A DNA stretch of 64,000 nt. Origin: Methanomicrobiales archaeon. GTDB lineage: Archaea; Halobacteriota; Methanomicrobia; Methanomicrobiales; Methanospirillaceae. Of this stretch, positions 8,349-16,990 are shown in pieces (the stretch's first letter is position 1; each line of letters opens with the position of its first letter). The notes under the pieces were generated by a model. It did no database searches. It was not told the origin of the DNA and worked only from the letters and a program-made list of their open reading frames with translations. The stretch covers positions 1 through 64,000 of the forward strand of contig JANYKQ010000009.1 of NCBI GenBank assembly GCA_025358115.1, in the 5' to 3' direction. A program made the translations under genes and the position numbers.

Positions 8349-9629
8349 TTAATGTTCCCGGATCGTATGGGTCATCATCACATCTCCCCACCCATGCGCA
8401 TTCGGATATTTTTGTACCGGCACATTGAATGAGCGGAGAAGTTCCCCGTGGGGGCGACTGACAAACTGCAGGGCCACGGGTTCATCACCGGGAAGTATCC
8501 TGACAAACAAAGGTGCGGGTTCAATCAGACGCCCGTCACAATCGGTCCGGCTTCCCACGCGGAAGAACTGGTGCCGGTATTTGAGAAACGATCCATAATC
8601 CCTCGATCCTGAAGCCCGGACAATCTTTGCTGTCCGCCGGTACTGGAATGTCCTGAGGGAGAGCGCTGATATGCAGGATTCTGAGGTGAACAGGTAGATA
8701 TCCGACAGGTTATACTCTCCCTGCACCTCCCGGAGAATTTTTTCTGCCCTGGCAAGCCCCATCCTTGAAGGAAATTCAAAAAAAGGAATCATGCGCCCGA
8801 TACCGGGAACCCGGTTCGTAATATAACTCGCATAGGAAAAACGGGGGGCTCCCAACCTTACCCCGAACCGGTTGAGGAGCCAATGGATGATACGGGAACC
8901 ACGAAGTGGTGTGTCATCTCCCCATACAGGGATCCTTGGGGCAGAAAGGGATACGCGGGGAACGCTCTTTAATATTTCTTTTACCGGCAGCCGGAGCCGG
9001 GTATCGTCAAGGATAGTGCAGATATATCCGGTCTTTGAATTGATTGTCCCCGGAAGGCGAAGAATCCTCCTCGTGTCAGAAGTCACCTTCCGGTCAACTA
9101 CAATCCCTTCAGCAGTAATGCGTTCCAGGAGCTGTAATCTCGCCTGTATTGCGAGCTTTTCACGGTCGTACGGACTTGGGCAGGGATACCGTTTTGGGTC
9201 ATGCGCTACCACGTGAAACCCCTTGCTGCCGCTGAATGCACAGTAACGGATTTTATAGTTGTTCGCCCTGAGGAACTCAAGCAGCCGGAGGGTGTCACTT
9301 TTCGCATCTTCAAGATTTTGTATCGTGAACGGCGACCGGTCGATATCGAAGACGAGATCTGACGAGAGAAAAATATTGTTTGTCAGGGGGGTGCCGTACC
9401 TGCTGCCAAGTACTTCCGGGTTCAGCCAGCAGCTCACTGAATAATATACATCACGAGGGGCAAACCGGACAAGCCAGCTGCGGAGCCGCATCTCTTCGCG
9501 TATCCGGTCATCAATTTTTAAAAAATGCCCGTTTTGTAAGAACAGGCGGAAATGGCGATGGGGAAGATCGGAGAGGCAGCTGAGATCCAGCGGTGCCGTC
9601 CGGTAAAACTCTTTGATCGGATCGGTCAT
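8349..9629 (-). CDS. Second archaeo-eukaryotic primase (AEP)-like protein
   Basis: 426 residues. Three AEP primase small-subunit motifs are visible in order: motif I, DLVFDIDR at about residue 93 (metal-binding DxD); motif II, SGSKGFHV at about 136; and motif III, DTRRILRLPGTINSKTG at about 185. AEPs use these residues for metal-dependent nucleotidyl transfer. The protein is not the usual PriS sequence of this order as I remember it, so it is probably an additional primase-polymerase-like enzyme (inference). The C-terminal half (about 215-426) is unassigned. It lies 8 nt downstream of the zinc-ribbon gene at 9638-10021, evidently one operon, so that partner may serve as its DNA-binding or accessory subunit. 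Confidence 0.75.
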   Translation of the reverse strand: MTDPIKEFYRTAPLDLSCLSDLPHRHFRLFLQNGHFLKIDDRIREEMRLRSWLVRFAPRDVYYSVSCWLNPEVLGSRYGTPLTNNIFLSSDLVFDIDRSPFTIQNLEDAKSDTLRLLEFLRANNYKIRYCAFSGSKGFHVVAHDPKRYPCPSPYDREKLAIQARLQLLERITAEGIVVDRKVTSDTRRILRLPGTINSKTGYICTILDDTRLRLPVKEILKSVPRVSLSAPRIPVWGDDTPLRGSRIIHWLLNRFGVRLGAPRFSYASYITNRVPGIGRMIPFFEFPSRMGLARAEKILREVQGEYNLSDIYLFTSESCISALSLRTFQYRRTAKIVRASGSRDYGSFLKYRHQFFRVGSRTDCDGRLIEPAPLFVRILPGDEPVALQFVSRPHGELLRSFNVPVQKYPNAHGWGDVMMTHTIREH

Positions 9630-9637
9630 TGTGTGTT

Positions 9638-10021
9638 TCAGCGCCGTGTCTGAAGTAACATTCCCGAATGCTGCTGGTTGATAAATGCACGGAATCCCTT
9701 CAGAGCGTTTGCCGGAATTCCGCGTGCCTGTTCACTCCGGATGATCGATTCCAGCTGCATCTGAACCTGGCCTGCGTCCATTCCCGGTTCCAGGAGTGAG
9801 CCATACTTTCTCTGGATCCAGAACACAATGCGGGAATAATCAGGAGATTTTCCCCGTTTTGCTGTTCCTGAAGAGAGACCGGGGAAAACCCGGGCGGGCT
9901 GTTGAGGGAGGGGGGCCGGGCTTTTTAAATTCGGTGCACCTTGGATCGTTACTGGTTTTCCACACTGCTCGCAGAACCGGGAATATTCAGGAATTTTTTC
10001 GCCACAGTGCTCACAGTACAT
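9638..10021 (-). CDS. Zinc-ribbon partner of the primase-like gene
   Basis: 127 residues. The N-terminal zinc ribbon MYCEHCGEKIPEYSRFCEQC is followed by a Pro-rich linker. A helical domain from about residue 60 follows (SRIVFWIQRKYGSLLEPGMD, then VQMQLESIIRSEQARGIPAN). The helical part is of unknown family. The gene is first in an operon with the AEP-like gene. AT-rich promoter-like sequence lies upstream at about 10040-10075 on the minus strand. Confidence 0.7.
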   Translation of the reverse strand: MYCEHCGEKIPEYSRFCEQCGKPVTIQGAPNLKSPAPLPQQPARVFPGLSSGTAKRGKSPDYSRIVFWIQRKYGSLLEPGMDAGQVQMQLESIIRSEQARGIPANALKGFRAFINQQHSGMLLQTRR

Positions 10022-10185
10022 CCAATAACCCCACTCTGATACTGAATTGTATACTATACTACTAATTAACGGTTTACCCGGTAAAAAGGAAGGGATCGTA
10101 TTTTCATAGAGACAAAACCTTCCCGTTGCTCTATGGACCCGTTCAAGTCCTCGTATCAGACCGGTAAAAAAGGGACGGGAAAATA

Positions 10186-11892
10186 TTACCTGAGTTTTCT
10201 GATAACCAGCACTACGGCAACAAGCGAGATGACTGCGAGTATACTGCCAAACCCGGGCGTCTCGAGCGTTTTTGAGACCTGCATGGGATCTGCAGAGCTG
10301 ACATACAATGCCGATTCATCATCCTTAAATCCGTCTTTTGTCAGCTTCACGATATAGGTACCTTGTTTGAGGTGAAGGCTGGTGGGAGTGGTTCCCTTGG
10401 GAGTATCATCGATATACACGTTCGCCCCGTCGGGAACAGAATTGACAAAGACTACGGTATCCGGTGCAGTATAGCTCCACGGGGTCGTGACCACGACGGT
10501 TGTACCGGGATCGACCGTGACGGTCTTCTTGTAGGTGCCGTATTCCACCATGGTCACTTCGAGGTTATGCACCCCCGGCGTTATTCCAGAGAAATCATAG
10601 GGGGTAGTCTTACCGGTGGGGGTGCCATCAAGGACTATGCTCGCTCCCGGGGGCGTTGAACGCACAGAGATGATCCCGGTCCCCGACGTAAGGGGCTTGA
10701 GTGTCACATCAACTTTTGTTGTCTTGTCCATGGCGAGAGTAACGGAGCGGGATTCTCCCATGTACCCGATCTTCGAGACAATAACCGAGTGTGTGCCCGG
10801 TGAAAGATCGAAAAACGAGGAGGGAGTTGTACCGCGTTGGACCCCGTCAACAAAGATATCTGATCCGGAAGGAGTCGAGGTGATGATAAGGGTTGGCAGG
10901 GCCTGCGATATTTCTATAACGGGCACTGTCGTTGTGGGAACAAGGGGGGCAAACTTCTGGATGCGGTTGAGACCAAGGTCAACAACATAGACATTGCCGG
11001 ACTTATCAACAGCAACACCCGTAGGATTATAGAACTGGCCATCTCCTGTACCCACAGATCCCCATTTACCCAGGAACGTTCCCGTAGGGCTGAGTTTCTG
11101 GACCCGGTTGTTCCCGTAATCCGTCACATACACATTTCCTGCGGAATCAACAGCAATTCCCATAAACCCGTCGAACTGCCCGTCCCCGCTGCCCTGGGAG
11201 CCCCACTTGTTGACAAACATCCCGGAGGGATCGAACTTTTTCACAACACTGCCATGCCCGCCATTCCATTCAATGACATAGACATTCCCTGCCGGATCAA
11301 CATCAATCCCGTTGGGGGTAGCAAACTGGTTGTCCTCAGTTCCCTTTGAACCCCATGCTAAAAGGAAAGTACCATCCGATTTGAATTTCTGGATTCGGTA
11401 ATTGTTGAGATCCACCACGTAGACGTTTCCTGATTTATCGACAGCAATCCCCTCGGGAGCATGGAACTGCCCGTTTTCGGATCCTGTCGAGCCCCATTGT
11501 GTCACGAATTTGCCATCGGACGTGAACTTCTCGATGCGATCGCCACGAGTATCGCATACGTACACATTCCCTGAGGAGTCAACTGCGATTCCTCCGGTCA
11601 TGTTGAACTGCCCGTCCCCGGTGCCCTGGGAGCCCCACTGGGTGATAAAAACTCCCGATGGAGAGAATTTCTGGACCCGGTTGTTCTGGGAATCTGCAAC
11701 ATAGACATTTCCTGAAGAGTCAACCGCAACATCGAGCGGGCTTGAGAAATGCCCGATGCCGTTTCCCGCCGATCCCCATTTTGTCACAAACTGGTACGTT
11801 TCAGAAGCAGCTGCACCCTGAACAAAGATGCAGAAGGCCAGAATACACAGTATGAGGAGAATTTTTTTTGACCGAATACTCTTTCCGGACAT
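10186..11892 (-). CDS. Surface NHL-repeat/PEGA protein with PGF-CTERM-like anchor
   Basis: 568 residues from ATG 11892 (a GTG at 11943 is an alternative but adds non-signal sequence before the signal peptide). A signal peptide (KKILLILCILAFCIFVQG) is followed by about six NHL-type blades of about 47 residues, with the recurrent phrase WGS.G...GQF..P.G(I/V)AVD..GNVYV, making an extracellular six-bladed propeller (about 30-315). Three PEGA domains follow (TSTPSGSDIFVDG, RSTPPGASIVLDG, NSVPDGANVYIDD; about 325-545). The end, ETPGFGSILAVISLVAVVLV then RKLR, matches the PGF-CTERM/archaeosortase pattern. The protein is therefore probably processed and lipid-anchored at the S-layer. Ligand and role are unknown. 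Confidence 0.85.
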   Translation of the reverse strand: MSGKSIRSKKILLILCILAFCIFVQGAAASETYQFVTKWGSAGNGIGHFSSPLDVAVDSSGNVYVADSQNNRVQKFSPSGVFITQWGSQGTGDGQFNMTGGIAVDSSGNVYVCDTRGDRIEKFTSDGKFVTQWGSTGSENGQFHAPEGIAVDKSGNVYVVDLNNYRIQKFKSDGTFLLAWGSKGTEDNQFATPNGIDVDPAGNVYVIEWNGGHGSVVKKFDPSGMFVNKWGSQGSGDGQFDGFMGIAVDSAGNVYVTDYGNNRVQKLSPTGTFLGKWGSVGTGDGQFYNPTGVAVDKSGNVYVVDLGLNRIQKFAPLVPTTTVPVIEISQALPTLIITSTPSGSDIFVDGVQRGTTPSSFFDLSPGTHSVIVSKIGYMGESRSVTLAMDKTTKVDVTLKPLTSGTGIISVRSTPPGASIVLDGTPTGKTTPYDFSGITPGVHNLEVTMVEYGTYKKTVTVDPGTTVVVTTPWSYTAPDTVVFVNSVPDGANVYIDDTPKGTTPTSLHLKQGTYIVKLTKDGFKDDESALYVSSADPMQVSKTLETPGFGSILAVISLVAVVLVIRKLR

Positions 11893-12091
11893 AAGTGGCT
11901 TTGGACCGTAATCTGTTAAAAGGATACCGACCCTTTTCGCCACAGGGAAGCGGAGAAATGCCGGGCCGGAATATGGCAGTAAATGGCAGGAGTGGGGTTA
12001 AGAAAAGGAGACGGAACGACTGCCGGATTTGTTTTTGTCTCCCGCTGGTTAGATCGTTATCCGGCAAAAACCCTGAACCGGCAGGAAAAAG

Positions 12092-12520
12092 TCAGTCAAA
12101 GAGGGCGAAGTTGTTCTTCAGGGAAATATAATGGCATAAATCCCTGAATATATCTGCAGGAATTCCGAATTTTGCAACATACAGTGAGACCAGGTTTTTT
12201 TCTGCATCGGCAAGCACCCCGTCAGCCATGACAAGATCGAGCAGAATCGCTATCAGTGCAGTCTTCTGATTCTCATTCAGGCTGCAGGCAACCAGGTCAA
12301 CGCAGTCTTCATAGGGAGTGTTCTTAAAGGTTTTATACGCGAGATCAAACGTGGCCTGGTCGCCCCTTACGATCTTTTCCAGATCACAGGTCTCTGCATT
12401 CACAAATCGCCCATCCGCTGCAATCGCGGTGAGGGCTGCAAGAAAAAGGGCGGATTTCGGCCTAAGCGGAGCATCTTCACTATCGGGCCCGTCATCAAAA
12501 AACCCATCTTTGTATTTCAT
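12092..12520 (-). CDS. TerB-like protein
   Basis: 142 residues, all helical. The pattern ALFLAALTAIAADGRFVNAE ... LDLVMADGVLADAEKNLVS is characteristic of the TerB/DjlA-type fold, in which two A-DG...E acidic turns bind metal. TerB-type proteins occur in tellurite-stress and membrane-stress modules, but the function here is unknown and no other ter genes are nearby. The N-terminus (about 1-20) is acidic and probably disordered. It is preceded on the minus strand by the polyphosphate phosphotransferase gene, with a 135-bp gap that holds a strong hairpin, so they are probably separate units. Confidence 0.65.
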   Translation of the reverse strand: MKYKDGFFDDGPDSEDAPLRPKSALFLAALTAIAADGRFVNAETCDLEKIVRGDQATFDLAYKTFKNTPYEDCVDLVACSLNENQKTALIAILLDLVMADGVLADAEKNLVSLYVAKFGIPADIFRDLCHYISLKNNFALFD

Positions 12521-12598
12521 TATGATCTCCCATTACCTGTTGCAATTATTTAAGAGTACGGCAGTTTTAGGTTTGCCAGTTCTCCTTTGTCGCGATAG

Positions 12599-12642
12599 GA
12601 CCCCCGGCCCGGTTCTCCCGGGAACCGGGGTCTGATTTTTTT
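12599..12642. other. Strong GC hairpin followed by T run (plus strand)
   Basis: The arms GACCCC and CCGGTT pair with AACCGG and GGTC around a CTCCCGGG loop, followed by GATTTTTTT. In plus orientation it looks like an intrinsic terminator, but both flanking genes are on the minus strand. On that strand it would lie in the 3' region of the phosphotransferase transcript. Confidence 0.45.
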
Positions 12643-12655
12643 GGGATACTACCGG

Positions 12656-14176
12656 TTACAATCCCTTCCGGTTCTTTTTCCGGGAACGGGAGACTGCATC
12701 CTCCAGTGCTGCAACGATCGTCTCCATGATCTTAATCCGGGCATAGTACTTGTCATTGGATTCGACAATGGTCCAGGGTACTGCAGGCGTACTGGTCTTT
12801 TCTATCATCTCCTCTGTTGCAATGCTGTAGAGTTCCCATTTTTTGCGGTTCCTCCAGTCTTCTTCCGTGATCTTGTATTTCTTCAGGACATCGGCTTCCC
12901 GTTCCTTAAAGCGCTGGAGCTGGGTGTCCTGGTCGATCTGGAGCCAGAACTTGATGACCACCCCACCGGATCTCACCAGGTAATCCTCAAGGGAATTGAT
13001 CTCCTGGTAGGCCCGCTGCCATTCCTCCTCCGAGCAGAAACCTTCAACGCGTTCGACTAATACCCGGCCGTACCAGGTGCGGTCAAAGATGGTGATATCG
13101 CCGGCCTTTGGCAGGTTGCGGATGAAGCGCCAGAGATAGTGGTGGCTCTTCTCATCCGGAGTAGGGGCAGCTATGGGCTCAACCACGCTGCACCGGGGGT
13201 TGAGTGCCCGGTCGATCCGTATGATCGCCCCGCCTTTCCCCGCCGCATCGCAGCCCTCAAACAGAATGGTGACCGGAATTTTTTGGGTGTGGATGATATA
13301 CTGGAGTTCGTGCAGCCGTTTTTCGCAGGCTTCAAGACGGGAAATATAGTCTGCTTCCGGCAGTGCTTTCGAGAGATCGATTGCCTGCATCAGGGATGAC
13401 TGCACGGCCGGGCCCTTTGCCGCAGCCCGTGATTTTTTCGCAGGGGCTTCTGTCTCCACGGCCGATCGGGTCATGAGGGTCTCTTCCATGCGACTGAGGA
13501 TCGTTTCATAGACTTTCACGATCGCAAAACGCCGGTCATTTCCCTCCACTATGGTCCAGGGCGCCTGTACAATGCTGGTTTCGGAGATCAGGTTCTCGAG
13601 CACGGGCTGCATTGCATCATAATCCCGCATCTTCCGGGGTGCCCTGCTGTCGTTTTCCGAGAACTCCCTGTGCAGGTCCTGGAATTTGTTCAGCCGCTTC
13701 TTCTGCTCCTTTTTGCTGACATGCAAAAAGAACTTGATGATGAGGGCACCATCGGCGGCGAGTTGTTCTTCCATGGTGATGATATCGGAGAGGGCCCCGG
13801 GAGGGAGCGGGGTTTTCTTACCGGCACCTGAGTAGGCCAGCAGGGCATCCGTATACCAGCTCCGGTCAAAGATTGCGATCTGGCCCTGCGAGGGAGTATT
13901 TACCCAGAATCTCCAGAGCAGCGGGTGTGCACGTTCAGTCTCATCCGGCTGCTGCGTGGAGTGGACCCGGTACCCCCGGGGATCAAGGGCATACGTAAGC
14001 CGGTTGATCGTATTGGAGATCCCCGAAAATCTCCAGCCTTCAAAGACCATGATTACGGGAATCTTTTTCTCATGAAACTCCCGCTGGAGCACACCGAGAC
14101 GTTCGCGAAGTCCCTCAATCACGGCATCATAGGCATTTTTATCAAGAGTCTGGTTCAGATCGAATTTGTCAAACAT
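12656..14176 (-). CDS. pap: Polyphosphate:AMP phosphotransferase, two-domain PPK2
   Basis: 506 residues, the usual length of the duplicated PPK2 (class II) enzymes. These transfer phosphate from polyphosphate to AMP, making ADP in the cytoplasm. Each half (about 1-225 and 270-506) has the PPK2 order. The second half has an intact P-loop (EGCDAAGKGGAI, about 306) followed by IDRALNPR, the lid region (HYLWRFIRNLPKAGDITIFD) and RTWYGRVLVER. In the first half the P-loop is degenerate (EGWRFSGISNTI, no GK), while DRSWYTDALL is kept. This division of labour is known for PAP enzymes. A Lys/Ala linker (about 245-262) joins the halves. The promoter probably lies in the divergent gap 14177-14347. Confidence 0.9.
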   Translation of the reverse strand: MFDKFDLNQTLDKNAYDAVIEGLRERLGVLQREFHEKKIPVIMVFEGWRFSGISNTINRLTYALDPRGYRVHSTQQPDETERAHPLLWRFWVNTPSQGQIAIFDRSWYTDALLAYSGAGKKTPLPPGALSDIITMEEQLAADGALIIKFFLHVSKKEQKKRLNKFQDLHREFSENDSRAPRKMRDYDAMQPVLENLISETSIVQAPWTIVEGNDRRFAIVKVYETILSRMEETLMTRSAVETEAPAKKSRAAAKGPAVQSSLMQAIDLSKALPEADYISRLEACEKRLHELQYIIHTQKIPVTILFEGCDAAGKGGAIIRIDRALNPRCSVVEPIAAPTPDEKSHHYLWRFIRNLPKAGDITIFDRTWYGRVLVERVEGFCSEEEWQRAYQEINSLEDYLVRSGGVVIKFWLQIDQDTQLQRFKEREADVLKKYKITEEDWRNRKKWELYSIATEEMIEKTSTPAVPWTIVESNDKYYARIKIMETIVAALEDAVSRSRKKNRKGL

Positions 14177-14347
14177 AGGATAGTTTGTGGTGTGACTTCG
14201 GGGAATATAAAAGGAAGGTTATTGAGATCCCGGTTTTAAAAAGGTCAACAGATATTTATTGCATCTGAAAAATACATTGGGCCGGAGTACGTGAATTCTA
14301 TGCACCTGCCACCGCCGCCCGATATCGTTTCATTAAGATTGCAGAAA

Positions 14348-15016
14348 ATGAACCGGATATGCCTTTCCCTGCTGTTCATGGGTCTGGTCGCTGCCCTGGT
14401 CGTTGTGGCCGGGTGCACCCAGGTCGGGACCCTGTCCGTCACCTCTGAACCCGCCGGGGCTGATGTGAGCCTGGACAACAAGCTCCTGGGACAGACGAAT
14501 ATTGACCTGAAGGTGGATACCGGAGACTATCTCGTAACAATAAGGAAATCCGGGTACCAGGACTACCGCACATCAGTGACCGTGCGGGAAGGAGAGACAA
14601 CCCGTGTCAACGCCATCCTGACTCCCCTGAGCAGCGGGACGGTCCTGAGAGATGAGACCATTTCCGTCCCGGCGGGTACCTATAAAGCGTACGGCTATTC
14701 AGTCAGCCCCGGGCAAAAAATGAAAGTGTCCATAAAAACCGACGGGGGTACCCTTGAACTGCTGGTCATGAACCGGAACAATTTCAATGCCTATGAGACC
14801 TATTTTACCATTCCGGGTTTTACTCCCGCAGTAACGCTCCTTGCCGATGAGCACGGCACTGAAATTACCCGGATCATTACCGCTCCTGCAACCACGTCAG
14901 GATCTGAGTTCCTGTATTTCGTGATCGACAACAGTGATATGCCGGCCGGGTGGGTCTCGCCGTATATGGGTAAACTGGATGTCTCCGCTCACGTGATCAT
15001 AAGTACAGTAACCTGA
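14348..15016 (+). CDS. PEGA-domain lipoprotein
   Basis: 222 residues from ATG 14348; an upstream in-frame ATG (14291) would put Pro-rich sequence before the signal peptide. The signal sequence ends in VVAGC, an archaeal lipobox, so it is lipid-anchored outside the cell. Residues about 24-95 form one PEGA domain (VTSEPAGADVSLDNKLLG ... YLVTIRKSGYQDY). The remaining 125 residues are beta-rich with no recognised domain, possibly a second beta sandwich. It is divergent from pap; an AT-rich stretch (GATATTTATTG near 14250) may be the promoter. T-rich sequence after the stop is a likely terminator. Confidence 0.8.
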   Translation: MNRICLSLLFMGLVAALVVVAGCTQVGTLSVTSEPAGADVSLDNKLLGQTNIDLKVDTGDYLVTIRKSGYQDYRTSVTVREGETTRVNAILTPLSSGTVLRDETISVPAGTYKAYGYSVSPGQKMKVSIKTDGGTLELLVMNRNNFNAYETYFTIPGFTPAVTLLADEHGTEITRIITAPATTSGSEFLYFVIDNSDMPAGWVSPYMGKLDVSAHVIISTVT

Positions 15017-15055
15017 TCACCGCCACTTTTTTTCTTGAGTCTTTTTCCCGGAAGA
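15017..15055 (+). terminator. T-rich terminator after the PEGA lipoprotein
   Basis: TTTTTTTCTTGAGTCTTTTTC follows the stop codon at 15014-15016 by about 11 bases, as expected for archaeal U-tract termination. Confidence 0.4.
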
Positions 15056-15083
15056 CAAGAGACGATAGTATGTCTTTACCGTA

Positions 15084-15245
15084 ATGGAGTTTTCCGGTTT
15101 CTCTCTGCAGGGTTTCAGGGAATATGACAACGATTACTGCCGGGAGATCATCAGGCTCCCCTTATGGAAAAGAGAGAACGTTAAAATTTACGGATACGTA
15201 AAATCCGCAGATCCTTACCGGGCCGTGAAATTACGCCGGGTTTGA
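15084..15245 (+). CDS. Possible 53-residue protein or truncated gene end
   Basis: An ATG-to-TGA frame of 53 codons with a protein-like composition (REYDNDYCREIIRLPLWKRE, then NVKIYGYVKSADP). It has no clear Shine-Dalgarno sequence. It could be a remnant of a larger enzyme's C-terminus or chance. No family can be named. Confidence 0.2.
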   Translation: MEFSGFSLQGFREYDNDYCREIIRLPLWKRENVKIYGYVKSADPYRAVKLRRV

Positions 15246-15290
15246 AACCCGTTCCGCTCAACCGGCAGGATTAATTCGCACCATACCCGT

Positions 15291-16988
15291 TCAGGATGAT
15301 ACCGGCTGGCGGTATACCTGGAAATCAATCCGGGACAGGATCTCCGGGATCTGCCGGATAGTGTCGCGGTCTTTCTCTTTCTCGGGTTCAGAGAGTTCCT
15401 CGTACGGTACAAGCGACGGGTGGATTCGCTTTGCATCGTCGCGTTGCTCACCGTAGCGCCATCCTCCCTCTGTCTTGTCAGTCATCCAGCGTTCATGCTC
15501 AAGGGAGGAGAGCCGCTCGGTCTCATCTTCAGAAAACCGGAATTCAAGGGGTGCGTCCCAGTCAGTAACCGGACCGATCTCGCAGCCCACCAGGGACAAT
15601 TTTGTCCAGATGAAGTTGGCCTGCCTGCGGTTGGACTGACGGTATTTTTCCCCGTCAATCCCGTCTTTCTTTTCCGTAAGCGTACCGAGTTCATCCCAGC
15701 TGACCAGCAGACGGTTGGTCTCGCGGGTCAGTCCTTTCTCCTGCTCCTTGCTGCAATAATTTTCATGGATTGACCGTGCAAGGATCTCTTCTTCCCCGGC
15801 AAGAATGAGCTTGCTGTTGGCAGTGAGCTCAAACATATTTACCGGGTGGATCTCCTGTACGCTCTTGAGACCTACCTGTTCATCGGCGATGAGTTTAGCA
15901 ACGCTCGTATTATGATCCATGCGGACAATGAACCTGACATCTTTGCCGGCAGTATGCTGGTGGAGTGTTAAGGCTGCATAGAGCCCCAGGGAATCATCAT
16001 CAAGACAGATATAGGCAACAAAGCCCCGGCTCAGGAGGGGGTTCCTGAGAAATTCCCCGTTCTTGAAAGCGGCCGACCTGACATCCAGGGTGAGCGCACC
16101 CAGGTCGCAGGCCTGGGTGAGTTTCGGGTACTGGATGATGAGGTTCTCCCGGATCAGCCCGGCGTTCACATCCACAAGGATGATCGTCAGCCGGGCCGGT
16201 TCCCCCTTATGCAGCAGGTACCAGGTCCGGGCAATCCGGGTCAGGATATTCTCTCCCAGCCGGCCGGCCCCAAGGATCACGATCGGCAGGGGAGCGGTCC
16301 CCTTTTCTGCCGACGGGAAGGCCGGGTACTGGTCGAGAAGTGCCCGGGCTCCAAGGGCATACTGGTTGAAGAACTCGATCCGGATAGACGAGTCTTTCCG
16401 TGCGGAAAAAGCGTGTTTCCTGATGATCCCGTAGAGTTGCGGGTTGATCACCTGGATGATACAGGTGAGTGCCTGGTGCTTTTTTTCCGGCACCATCCGC
16501 ATCACGTTCAGGGCGACTTCTGCATTATCCTCATCCACATCATTTAAGGAGAGAACGTATGCGGCATTTTTCACACCGGCCTTTTTGAGCATGGTGGGAT
16601 CGGAGGGAAGCCCGATCAGGACAATCAATCCCAGCATCCTGCAGGATTCAATGTACGTGTTACTTGAATTACTCTCGATGATGACCGGCTTTATTCCCCG
16701 CCGGACCAGGTCATTGACGACCAGGAATGATCGGGAATTCAGGCCACAGATGATGGCATGCCCGCGTTTGAAGCGGAGCGGTGCCGTATGGATCTTGTCC
16801 CGGACATACAGGTAAATAATCCCGGCGGAACTCGAACCGGCAAACGCACCGACTGCAATGCGGATAAAATCGGAATTTGCCGTGCCGATGCTCTCTTTTA
16901 TCGCGGGAAATGCAATGAAAACCCCGACTCCCGTTCCGACAATAGCGAGCAGGGCCTGGATTACCATGTAGATATCAGGAGTATCCAT
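15291..16988 (-). CDS. Membrane TrkA-N-like/RyR-domain protein
   Basis: 565 residues. Two N-terminal transmembrane helices (about 7-28 and 41-62) are followed by a first Rossmann-like RCK/TrkA-N domain beginning FKRGHAIICGLNSRSFLVVNDL (about 74-200). A second follows with a nucleotide-binding loop VILGAGRLGENILTRI (about 237-390). The C-terminal about 90 residues match the ryanodine-receptor RyR repeat: LEHERWMTDKTEGGWRYG, RDDAKRIHPSLVPYEEL, EKEKDRDTIR. TrkA-N domains bind NAD(H) or related nucleotides and gate K+ channels. RyR domains are known in prokaryotes but their ligand is not settled. Last gene of the five-gene operon, 2 nt after the TIR gene's stop. There is no pore helix pair with a selectivity filter that I can see, so it is not an evident channel. 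Confidence 0.8.
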   Translation of the reverse strand: MDTPDIYMVIQALLAIVGTGVGVFIAFPAIKESIGTANSDFIRIAVGAFAGSSSAGIIYLYVRDKIHTAPLRFKRGHAIICGLNSRSFLVVNDLVRRGIKPVIIESNSSNTYIESCRMLGLIVLIGLPSDPTMLKKAGVKNAAYVLSLNDVDEDNAEVALNVMRMVPEKKHQALTCIIQVINPQLYGIIRKHAFSARKDSSIRIEFFNQYALGARALLDQYPAFPSAEKGTAPLPIVILGAGRLGENILTRIARTWYLLHKGEPARLTIILVDVNAGLIRENLIIQYPKLTQACDLGALTLDVRSAAFKNGEFLRNPLLSRGFVAYICLDDDSLGLYAALTLHQHTAGKDVRFIVRMDHNTSVAKLIADEQVGLKSVQEIHPVNMFELTANSKLILAGEEEILARSIHENYCSKEQEKGLTRETNRLLVSWDELGTLTEKKDGIDGEKYRQSNRRQANFIWTKLSLVGCEIGPVTDWDAPLEFRFSEDETERLSSLEHERWMTDKTEGGWRYGEQRDDAKRIHPSLVPYEELSEPEKEKDRDTIRQIPEILSRIDFQVYRQPVSS

Positions 16989-16990
16989 GG

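Noticed and set aside
15291-16988. Ordinary potassium channel of the Kch/TrkA type
   Set aside because: There are two membrane helices but no selectivity-filter sequence between them (no TVGYG-type loop).
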